11,805 bases of DNA, from NCBI GenBank assembly GCA_030699625.1, contig JAUYLU010000027.1, forward strand, positions 1 through 11,805, given 5' to 3'. This stretch comes from a bacterium (GTDB taxonomy: Bacteria; Patescibacteriota; Minisyncoccia; Phycocordibacterales; VMEP01). The notes beneath the pieces were generated by a model. That model saw nothing but the letters and a program-made list of their open reading frames with translations. It was not told the origin of the DNA and searched no databases. Positions 5,930 through 11,805 of the stretch are shown in pieces (within the stretch, counting starts at the first letter, position 1; every line of letters begins with the position of its first letter). The translations under genes were made by a program, and so were the position numbers.

Positions 5930-7159
5930 TTACTGACTTTCCCCTTCCAACTTGAGCGACCAGAGCGACTGGTCTTTTTTGTTTATGAAAAAGAGGATTT
6001 TCCCGTCGGAAGAGAGGGCGGGCTTCACCGCGTCGACGCGCTCGCCGGAAAGCTCGCGCAGGGTTTCGAGAAACGTCGTGTCTCCCGAGAGCGCGTCGAT
6101 TTCCCAGATGCGGTCGGAAAAGAGCACCCTCCCTTGGTACCACGCGTCCGGGTAGCGCCCCGCGGGCAGCTGCTCAGGCACGGCGCAATACGCTTTCGTG
6201 CCATCTTTTTTCCACACGCATTTTTCGGGGAAGGAGGCGAGCCCGACCACCGCCGCTACCCCTTCTTTCGCGCGGTATATGCCGAGGCCGGGCGTCGGGC
6301 CGTCCGAACGCCCATAGAGGACGAGATTCCCGTCGGGAGCCATGAGCGCCGTGAGGCCCGGGACGCCGCCCAGGAGCTTCTCGGCGGTCTTTCTCACCGG
6401 GTCGATTAGATAAGCGAATCCAAGGACTCCTCCCGAGGGCTTGGTGGCGGCGACGAGCGCCCGTTCGCTTCCCCACCCGGCGAGCCACTCGTTCGCCGGA
6501 GAACTCCACACCTGCACTTTCCCTGCATTGTCGGGCGCGGCGGTGAATCCCGCGGCGCCGCCCGCGAAGGCGGCGAGATAGAATATCTTTTTGCCGTCCG
6601 GCGAAACAACAAGGTCCTTGATGTTGGGAGGCAGAAAGATTCCCTTGAGCTCGGTCGCCTCGCCGCTCCCGCCTTTCTCTATCTTCGCCGAATAGGTCTC
6701 GATGGTCTCATTGTCGTCGCGCAGGTACCGGACGACGACCAATGCCCCGCCTTCGGCGAAGAGGGCTTCGTAGACGCGCGGGATGGTGGTGTTGGTCACC
6801 CGTTCCCCTTTGCCGGAAGCGAGGGCGACGTCGTAGACGTGCCCCGTTCCGCGCTCCATGTAGCGCACCGACGTCGTGCCGTTCACTGCGAACCCGGCGA
6901 CGGGCGCGGCCACGAGCCTCGTGAGGGAGCCGAAGCTTCGTTGCCCGCTTACGAGCGCCTGCCCGGCGCTCCCGCCCGGCCCGGAAGTCTCCGGGCCGGG
7001 CCCCTCGCGGAGCTTCCCGAACGGCAAAAAATCGGAAACCGTCGGGCTCGTATCGAGCTCGCGCTGCGGTGCCTCGTAGAAAAAGAAAAACCACACAGCC
7101 ATGCCGACGAGAGCGAGAACGAAGAGGGTGACGAGGGCGATGAAGAGAGAGCGTGGCAT
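5930..7159 (-). CDS. Membrane-anchored beta-propeller-like protein of unknown function
   Basis: Not assigned to a named family. From ATG 7159 it is 409 residues: a basic start MPRSLF, one strong transmembrane segment (about 4-27) ending in WFFFFY, a Gly/Pro-rich linker (about 50-75), then an extracytoplasmic beta-rich region. Blade-like repeats resembling TolB/WD40 are seen at SPDGKKIFY (about 186-194), APDGNLVLY (about 274-282) and SSDGKILFF (about 383-391). Two cysteines flank KKDGTKAY (about 315-325) and may form a disulfide. It is the last gene of the T4SS-like operon. A TTG at 7165 overlapping the previous stop would add two residues; ATG 7159 is preferred. A scaffold or binding role at the envelope is inference. 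Confidence 0.8.
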   Translation of the reverse strand: MPRSLFIALVTLFVLALVGMAVWFFFFYEAPQRELDTSPTVSDFLPFGKLREGPGPETSGPGGSAGQALVSGQRSFGSLTRLVAAPVAGFAVNGTTSVRYMERGTGHVYDVALASGKGERVTNTTIPRVYEALFAEGGALVVVRYLRDDNETIETYSAKIEKGGSGEATELKGIFLPPNIKDLVVSPDGKKIFYLAAFAGGAAGFTAAPDNAGKVQVWSSPANEWLAGWGSERALVAATKPSGGVLGFAYLIDPVRKTAEKLLGGVPGLTALMAPDGNLVLYGRSDGPTPGLGIYRAKEGVAAVVGLASFPEKCVWKKDGTKAYCAVPEQLPAGRYPDAWYQGRVLFSDRIWEIDALSGDTTFLETLRELSGERVDAVKPALSSDGKILFFINKKDQSLWSLKLEGESQ

Positions 7160-7161
7160 TT

Positions 7162-8067
7162 TCAATTATTGTACAGGGAAAAATGCTCGGCGGTGATCTC
7201 TTGAACGATGGCGATGAAATGTCCCTGCGCTCCCTGCCGCATGAGCTCGTCCCGCCGCTTGAAATCCTTAACCTCGTAGACCGCCCGGATGCTCACGTTG
7301 AGAGCCGCCCGGCCAAACGCCTCGACATACTTGCCGGTGATGCCCTTCGCGATCACCTCGGGTGTGAAATTGGCGTCGACGCAGGTGCCTTGCATGTGGC
7401 ACTTGTCTTTGTGCTGGATGGTCGGCGGCCACGCCTCGGTGACGCGCAAATTGAAGATCCCCGGAATCCCCGCGTTCATAAGCTCGCCATCGAGCTTTCT
7501 CAATTTCTCGACGAGCGTCCGGGTGGCCTTGCATCCTTCCGTGCCGCCGCACGCCCCGCTTTTCACCTGTACGCCTTTGATGAGGACGCAATCGGAGCAG
7601 TCCCCTTCCTTCGGCGCGTACGGCTCGCCGGGCTCGAAACGCTGTTTCGCCACTTGTTTGAGCTCGAGAGTGAGACTGCTTTTCAAAATGTCGGGGTTCA
7701 CGGTGTTGAGGATGATGAACACACCGAGGGCGAGGATGAGCCCCCAGACCGCGTGGGTGAGCTTCTCTTTCCCCTCCTCTTTGCCGAAGACGGCGTCGGT
7801 CGAGAGGTATTGGGCGCCGCCGATGACGATCATGACGACCGCGAGAGCGACGGCGATGCCGATGCCTAAGTTAAAGACGGTCTGGAGGTACGAGGAGAGC
7901 CCGCCGGGGCCGAGGGCGATGGTCTTTCCGATGCCGGGAAGCCCCTCGAGGAGGGTGTAGCTTTGGGGCTCCGTCGGCGCCTGGGCGAACGCGAGCGGGG
8001 CGGCGAGGGCGAAGGCGAGCCCTCCGGGGAGCGCGAAGGCAAAAAAGAAAGTGAGGAATGCTTTCAT
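7162..8067 (-). CDS. VirB2/TrbC-like pilin domain fused to a peptidase M15-like domain
   Basis: A 301-residue exported membrane protein. Residues 1-29 form a signal peptide ending AFA|QA. Two hydrophobic segments (about 60-85 'NLGIGIAVALAVVMIVIGGAQYL' and about 105-121) with a connecting GKEEGKEKL loop and 'LNTVNPDIL' afterwards match T4SS pilin proteins (VirB2/TrbC type). The remaining ~170 residues hold six cysteines (157, 160, 173, 179, 223, 229) and H224-MQGTCV-D231, which fits the HxxGxAxD zinc-ligand motif of M15 D,D-peptidases (VanX/VanY type); GHF at 282-284 could supply the third ligand. The Glu normally three residues before that His is absent (Ala280), so activity is doubtful. ATG overlaps the upstream stop by 4 nt (ATGA). 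The pilin part is the surer call. Confidence 0.75.
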   Translation of the reverse strand: MKAFLTFFFAFALPGGLAFALAAPLAFAQAPTEPQSYTLLEGLPGIGKTIALGPGGLSSYLQTVFNLGIGIAVALAVVMIVIGGAQYLSTDAVFGKEEGKEKLTHAVWGLILALGVFIILNTVNPDILKSSLTLELKQVAKQRFEPGEPYAPKEGDCSDCVLIKGVQVKSGACGGTEGCKATRTLVEKLRKLDGELMNAGIPGIFNLRVTEAWPPTIQHKDKCHMQGTCVDANFTPEVIAKGITGKYVEAFGRAALNVSIRAVYEVKDFKRRDELMRQGAQGHFIAIVQEITAEHFSLYNN

Positions 8068-9080
8068 TGTTCGTCGGCGAACTTAAGGTAGAGCGTTCCC
8101 TCGCCCGACTGCATGAACTTCGAGGGATGGATGACGGAGAGGAAGAGCGCGGCGACGCCGCTCCCGGCGGGGGGCACCCTAAGGGTGACCGAGCTTTTGT
8201 CGTCCTCGTCGCTCGCGATCCGCTTCCCGTTCACCCACCACTCGAACGGGAGCGCGCTCTTCTCCCGCGATGAGAAGAAGTATGGCTCGGCGACCACCCG
8301 CATCTCTTCGTTCCCGAGGGTGAAGCGCGCGGGGAGCGTCTCTTCGTAGTGGATGCCTTCGAGCGGCCGATTCTCGTAGAAAAGGACGAGCGGGGCGCCG
8401 ATCCCGATCGATACGGCCCCATCGGCGGCGATGGTGCCGTCCTCCGTGGTGGCCGTCACCTCGACCCGCTCGATGTCGTCTTCGAACCCTCCTTTGAAGG
8501 CGAGCGAATTCCTTCCGTATCCGGAACTCGAGAGTTCGGTCTTTTGGTTGCGCTTCCAGCGGTAGACGAGATTTTCCGCCTTGAGCGCCGCACTGCCGCT
8601 TCTCATGTCGGGAAGGGCGACCACCCTGATGCTCGATTCCGAGGAAGGGAGGGTTTTGCCGCGGTAAAAGGGCGGCGCGTAGGAGTTGACCGCTTCCCAG
8701 ACGAGGTCCACGTTGCCGGGCACGACGGTGACGCTCCGGGAGACCGTTCCCCCGCCCGCGGGCGCGACCGTAACGGCCACCCGCGCCGCCTCGCCCGTTT
8801 TCCCTGCCGTGAAGGAGAACGACGTCGCCCCCTTCCCCGAGAGTTCGCGTTTCCCGTTCACGCTCCAGGTGATGGTGGCGGTGTCGAGATTCACCGAGTA
8901 AGAGACGAGCGAGAGCGACACCTTTTCGTAAGGGGCCGGGAGGGCGGGCCGCACGTTCACGGAAAAGCCGTTTTCGAAGCTGGTCTGGGCGAAAAGAGCG
9001 TACGGGAGCGCCATGGAAAGAAACAGCGCGGCAGCGAGGAGGCGGAAGGAGGGGAAACGAAGGATGAAGTGCTTGCTCAT
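8064..9080 (-). CDS. Secreted protein with three Ig-like repeats
   Basis: A 338-residue exported protein, no named family recognised. The N-terminus has basic residues, a hydrophobic core (LLAAALFLSMALPYALFAQ) and a probable signal peptidase site near residue 31. The mature part is beta-rich and looks like three related domains, each with a tryptophan strand followed by a turn: W72-SVNGKRELSGKG, W175-KRNQKTELSSSG and W282-VNGKRIASDED, each leading into a hydrophobic alternating strand and a 'VxVTV' or 'LFLSV' strand. This resembles PKD/Ig-like folds found in surface or periplasmic structural proteins. Its start overlaps the upstream stop by 4 nt, and its stop overlaps the pilin-fusion start in the same way. 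A structural or wall-binding part of the T4SS-like machine is inferred. Confidence 0.82.
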   Translation of the reverse strand: MSKHFILRFPSFRLLAAALFLSMALPYALFAQTSFENGFSVNVRPALPAPYEKVSLSLVSYSVNLDTATITWSVNGKRELSGKGATSFSFTAGKTGEAARVAVTVAPAGGGTVSRSVTVVPGNVDLVWEAVNSYAPPFYRGKTLPSSESSIRVVALPDMRSGSAALKAENLVYRWKRNQKTELSSSGYGRNSLAFKGGFEDDIERVEVTATTEDGTIAADGAVSIGIGAPLVLFYENRPLEGIHYEETLPARFTLGNEEMRVVAEPYFFSSREKSALPFEWWVNGKRIASDEDDKSSVTLRVPPAGSGVAALFLSVIHPSKFMQSGEGTLYLKFADEQ

Positions 9081-9457
9081 TGTTCGGGGCGCTGCTCCAG
9101 GTTCTCGAGATAGCGGATGAAGAGGAGGTTGAAGGTGGTCGCCGGGATGAAGCTCGTGCCCGGGAATACATCAATTATAAAGGAAACGCCGAAGGTTGCT
9201 ACTTTTGTGGCGGTCGGCCGCACCCCCACGGCCCATAAATAAAGCCCGACAATGGTGTTCATGACAAATCCCGTGGCGACCGTGAGCGGCGCGCCGACGA
9301 CGGAGAGGTTAAGCAGAAAATCCGTCGTGTCTTTAAGGAAGGCGAAAAAGACGAGGATCCAGAAACCGACGCCGAACTTCGATTTTGGCTTCCGTTTCGC
9401 TTCCGCCGCCCCTTCCCCGCGCGGCAGTTCGCCGGGCTGTATCGCGAGTTCGGCCAT
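9077..9457 (-). CDS. Small multi-pass membrane protein of the T4SS-like operon
   Basis: A 126-residue protein with a charged cytoplasmic-looking N-terminus (residues 1-27, ending KRKPKSK) followed by three to four hydrophobic stretches (about 28-41, 50-77, 86-98 and 101-116). No named family recognised; 'FLKDTTDFLLNLSVVG' and 'GTSFIPATTFNLLFIRYLEN' are its most distinctive segments. Small integral membrane proteins in this position may be inner-membrane parts of the secretion channel (VirB3 or VirB6-like roles), which is inference. The ATG at 9457 begins exactly at the last base of inverted-repeat element B. No clear Shine-Dalgarno precedes it. The stop overlaps the next gene by 4 nt. Confidence 0.8.
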   Translation of the reverse strand: MAELAIQPGELPRGEGAAEAKRKPKSKFGVGFWILVFFAFLKDTTDFLLNLSVVGAPLTVATGFVMNTIVGLYLWAVGVRPTATKVATFGVSFIIDVFPGTSFIPATTFNLLFIRYLENLEQRPEQ

Positions 9458-9577
9458 CCCATTAGAGGCAGGTCGCGGTCATCAAGCGCCCCGAGAAATC
9501 ATTGTTATAAGAAATACTTTTGGCCATATACAGATTATAACTTCTTTGTTGAACCGTGACCGCGGCTTCTAACGGGA
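9457..9577. repeat. Inverted-repeat element B between the VirB4-like gene and the next gene
   Basis: TCCCATTAGAGGC (9457-9469) and GCTTCTAACGGGA (9565-9577) are imperfect reverse complements of the same motif as in element A. The arms continue inward as CGCGGTCA (9474-9481) and TGACCGCG (9557-9564), perfect complements, with four extra bases on the left side. The 75-nt loop is AT-rich and contains a further dyad GTTATAA (9504-9510)/TTATAAC (9535-9541). One end is the A of the downstream ATG; the other is 8 nt past the VirB4-like stop. Confidence 0.7.
9534..9539 (-). promoter_or_regulatory. Candidate internal promoter (-10) inside element B
   Basis: A perfect TATAAT on the minus strand within the AT-rich loop of element B, about 77 nt upstream of ATG 9457. 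No good -35 is seen at 16-18 nt. If used, it would let the last four genes of the operon be expressed separately from the ATPase genes. Confidence 0.35.
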
Positions 9578-9585
9578 CGAGCACG

Positions 9586-11400
9586 CTACGCGCTTGCCGC
9601 CTTGAGCTCTTCTTTGGCCTTCTTGATGGCGAGCACTTCCGAGGGATCCGAGGTGATGATCTGCTCTTCGGTGTACGAGGCGATGGTTTTCACCGCCACG
9701 TGCTTGAGCCCCGCGAAAAAGATGCCTTCGCCCACGTTCGCCTCGAGGAGGAGGTATTTCTCCTCGTCGGTGAGGTTGAAGGTCTTTTGGACCACGTCGA
9801 TGGAGGCGGGCGACTGCTTCAGGAGAAGCTGGAGCGAGGAGTTGGTGATGATGGGGAGGCCGTAGGGGCTCTTGAGGAAGTCGGCGACGTCCTGGGTGAT
9901 GGTGGCGAGCCCCAAATAGTATTTCCTTCCGCGCTTGGCGATGGAATAGAGGAACGAGGCGGTGTCCTCGGACTTCATCATCCACCACGCCTCGTCGACG
10001 ACGAGGAGGCGCTTCTTGAGCTCCTTCCGGACCGCGTTCCAGATGAAGTGGGTGACAATGTACATGGCCACGGGCTTGAGCTCGTCCTCCATGTCGCGCA
10101 CCGAGAAGACGACGAATTTCTTGTTGATGTCGACGTTCGTCGGCTTATTGATGAAGCCCGCCCACGTGCCCTTGGTGAATTTCGAGAGCTTCTGGATGAG
10201 CGACTCCCCTCCCTCGATGCCGGCGAGGACGAGCTCGAAGTCGGACATGAGCGGCGGCTCGATGTGGGTGAAGTCCGCCTCGGCAGTGATGTCCTTGAGC
10301 GCGTAGGTCTCGGTGATGGCCCGGTCGATGATGGCGTCCTCCTCGGCGGTGAGGCCGCCCATCATGATGCGGAAGAGGCCGACGAGGTTCACGATGTTCG
10401 AGCGGAGCACGTCGCCCGGCGCCTCGTCCTCGCGCGGCATCGGCAGGTCGAAGGGGTTGATGTGGTGCTCCGAGGTGAGCGAGATGTTGAAGTAGCGCCC
10501 GCCTGTCGCCTCGGCCATGTACTCATATTCCTTTTCCGGGTCGATGACGATGACCTCGGTGTCGAACATGAGGGTGCGGAGGATTTCGAGCTTGGTGGCG
10601 AATGATTTGCCCGCGCCCGACTTGGCGAAGATGATGGAATTATAGTTTTCGAGCGAGAAGCGGTCGAAGAGGATGAGGCTCGAGTTGTGGCGGTTCACCC
10701 CGTAGAGGATGCCGCGGTCCGAGGTGAGGTCGAATGAGACGAAGGGAAAGAGCGAGGAAAGGGGCGAAGAATTGAGCTTCGAGTGGACACCGAGGAGGTC
10801 CTGGCCGGCCGGGATGACGCTCTTGAAGCCTTCCTCCTGCTGGAAAAGGGCGGGCTTCACGTAGACGAGCTTCGATTCGAGGATGGACCGTATCTCCGAC
10901 TCTATCTTGTCGAGCTCCTCGGCGCTGTCGGCGTAGATGGTGAGATAGAGGCCGACGTCGAAGATGCGCTCCTGGGCCTGCTGGAGCTGGTCGCGGAGGT
11001 TCTCGAGGTCCTGATAGGCGGTGTCGAGCACGGGGTCGCGCACGAGCCCCTTCTCTTCCCTGATGTTGATCTGGCTCTCCACCTCGGCCACCTTTTTCTG
11101 GAACTGGCGGAGGATGGTGGCCGTGTCGATGGGGTGGATGAAGATGGAGACGTCGAAGACCTTATCGAGGTTCACGATGGGAGAGAACCAGTTGTCGGAG
11201 AGGAAGCGCGGGTAGGAGATGACGAAGAAGGTGCGGGCGATCTTGTCCCCGAGGTTGAGCGCCCGCGGCTCGATTTTGAGGGCCGAGGGGGCGATGACGT
11301 CGCGGAGCTCGAGGGTTGCCGCCTCGTAGATCTGCTGCGGCAGGACCGGCACCGCCGCTTCTTCTTTCTTTTCTTTTTTAAGGAAATCGAAGAGGGCCAT
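9586..11400 (-). CDS. VirB4-like type IV secretion ATPase
   Basis: A 604-residue P-loop ATPase of the VirB4/TraC/TrbE group, which powers substrate transfer or pilus assembly at the cytoplasmic face of the membrane. Seen: Walker A AKSGAGKSF (about 259-267), the following 'VIVIDPEKEY' (about 284-292), Walker B RLLVVDEAWW (about 464-473) and ATITQDVADF (about 499-508), the conserved Gln motif. The N-terminal ~240 residues form the shorter beta/alpha region plus a coiled-coil-like stretch (about 98-145). VirB4 proteins are usually near 800 residues; part of the N-terminal region seems to be supplied by the separate TraC-like gene 2 nt upstream. ATG 11400 is the natural start; no Shine-Dalgarno. 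Confidence 0.92.
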   Translation of the reverse strand: MALFDFLKKEKKEEAAVPVLPQQIYEAATLELRDVIAPSALKIEPRALNLGDKIARTFFVISYPRFLSDNWFSPIVNLDKVFDVSIFIHPIDTATILRQFQKKVAEVESQINIREEKGLVRDPVLDTAYQDLENLRDQLQQAQERIFDVGLYLTIYADSAEELDKIESEIRSILESKLVYVKPALFQQEEGFKSVIPAGQDLLGVHSKLNSSPLSSLFPFVSFDLTSDRGILYGVNRHNSSLILFDRFSLENYNSIIFAKSGAGKSFATKLEILRTLMFDTEVIVIDPEKEYEYMAEATGGRYFNISLTSEHHINPFDLPMPREDEAPGDVLRSNIVNLVGLFRIMMGGLTAEEDAIIDRAITETYALKDITAEADFTHIEPPLMSDFELVLAGIEGGESLIQKLSKFTKGTWAGFINKPTNVDINKKFVVFSVRDMEDELKPVAMYIVTHFIWNAVRKELKKRLLVVDEAWWMMKSEDTASFLYSIAKRGRKYYLGLATITQDVADFLKSPYGLPIITNSSLQLLLKQSPASIDVVQKTFNLTDEEKYLLLEANVGEGIFFAGLKHVAVKTIASYTEEQIITSDPSEVLAIKKAKEELKAASA

Positions 11401-11402
11401 GG

Positions 11403-11805
11403 CTAGGTTTTGATGGGCTTTTCGGTCTCGCCCGGGTTGAAGGTCTTGTAGAAAAGCTCGATGAGCTCCTCGGTGCCGAGTTGGATGACCCGGACGCCGA
11501 TGCCCGCGAGGCCCTGTTCGACGATCGCCATGCGCTGCTCGAGCTGGGAGCGCGCTTCCTCGAAGGCCTCGAGCTCGTTTCGCTTGGCCTCGCCTTCCTT
11601 TTTCTTGCCCGGAATGAGGGCGAGCCCTTTCCTCGCGGTAAGCACCGGCGTCGTGTACGGCACCACGATGAAGAAGTTCTTGGTCATGATGCTCGTGCGC
11701 TCGGTGAAGCTTTTGATGAAATCGATGTACTCCTTGATCTGGATCTTGAGGAGGTCTTCCATCTGGGCCCGCATGCGCTCCTCGAGGAGAGCGACGTAGG
11801 GCCTG
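11403..11805 (-). CDS. TraC-like T4SS protein, C-terminal part (5' end outside window)
   Basis: The reading frame continues without a stop past ATG 11774 to the window edge, adding the codons for RPYVALLEER, so 11774 is probably an internal Met and the gene is truncated by the window. The visible ~134 residues include 'KIQIKEYIDFIKSFTERTSIMTKNFFIVVPY', a Lys/Glu-rich coiled-coil-like segment (KKKEGEAKRNELEAFEEARSQLEQRM) and 'VRVIQLGTEELIELFYKTFNPGE'. This resembles the TraC-like proteins found next to VirB4 in Parcubacteria-type clusters, related to the VirB4 N-terminal domain. Its TAG stop is 2 nt before the ATPase start. It probably works with the ATPase; the family name is a recognition call. 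Confidence 0.75.
   Translation of the reverse strand, partial: RPYVALLEERMRAQMEDLLKIQIKEYIDFIKSFTERTSIMTKNFFIVVPYTTPVLTARKGLALIPGKKKEGEAKRNELEAFEEARSQLEQRMAIVEQGLAGIGVRVIQLGTEELIELFYKTFNPGETEKPIKT

Noticed and set aside
7153..7869. Plus-strand frame (238 codons) opposite the pilin-fusion gene
   Set aside because: Antisense shadow; the minus frame has signal peptide, two membrane segments and a clear pilin pattern.
8349..9113. Plus-strand frame (254 codons) opposite the Ig-repeat gene
   Set aside because: Antisense shadow, charged low-complexity product, no start context.
8179..9174. Long minus-strand frame (331 codons) overlapping the Ig-repeat gene in another frame
   Set aside because: Arg/Pro-rich translation with no domain pattern; the Ig-repeat frame has a signal peptide, repeats and ATGA overlaps with both neighbours.
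9556..10605. Long plus-strand open frame (349 codons) opposite the VirB4-like gene
   Set aside because: It is the mirror of a well-supported ATPase gene; its Asp/Glu/Val-rich, low-complexity composition is typical of antisense frames in GC-rich DNA.
11403..11774. TraC-like gene as a complete 123-residue protein starting at 11774
   Set aside because: The frame stays open to the window edge with fitting sequence (RPYVALLEER), so the gene is cut by the window.

Overview
The gene set suggests a member of the Candidate Phyla Radiation (Patescibacteria), most likely a Parcubacteria-type genome. The grounds are an origin block with a very compact gene set, a minimal DciA/DUF721-like protein, a short YidC, and a type IV secretion-like (T4SS) cluster of the layout common in that group: TraC-like protein, VirB4 ATPase, small membrane protein, Ig-like secreted protein, VirB2-like pilin. 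This assignment comes from family resemblance and was not tested by a search. The genetic code looks standard, with TAA, TGA and TAG all used as stops.

Layout. Positions 1-934 (+) hold the C-terminal part of a class A penicillin-binding protein. Positions 935-3840 (-) hold the replication block dnaA, dnaN and a DciA/DUF721-like gene, transcribed leftward. From 4149 (+) the divergent block rpmH, rnpA, yidD, yidC runs to 5892. The AT-rich gaps on both sides of dnaA (2290-2496 and 3841-4148) carry DnaA-box-like sites, a 17-bp AT-rich palindrome and a dyad at the rpmH promoter; together they are the best oriC candidates. A hairpin at 5883-5918 closes yidC, facing the leftward operon that fills 5930-11805.

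The leftward operon reads, in transcription order: TraC-like protein (5' end beyond the window), VirB4-like ATPase, a 126-aa membrane protein, a secreted protein with three Ig-like repeats, a VirB2-like pilin fused to a peptidase M15-like domain, and a membrane-anchored beta-propeller-like protein. Three of the last four genes are joined by 4-nt ATGA overlaps or near contact, so they are probably translationally coupled. The set looks like an envelope-spanning export, uptake or conjugation-type machine: an ATPase motor, membrane and pilin-like parts, and extracytoplasmic proteins that could act on or bind the cell wall.

The least explained signal is a family of 13-bp motifs, consensus TCCYRTTAGARRY, found six times in two intergenic inverted-repeat elements (4915-5161 and 9457-9577). 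One element has nested repeats that look interrupted by about 156 bp of structured sequence. In both elements the outer end stops exactly at the A of the next gene's start codon (yidC and the 126-aa membrane protein).
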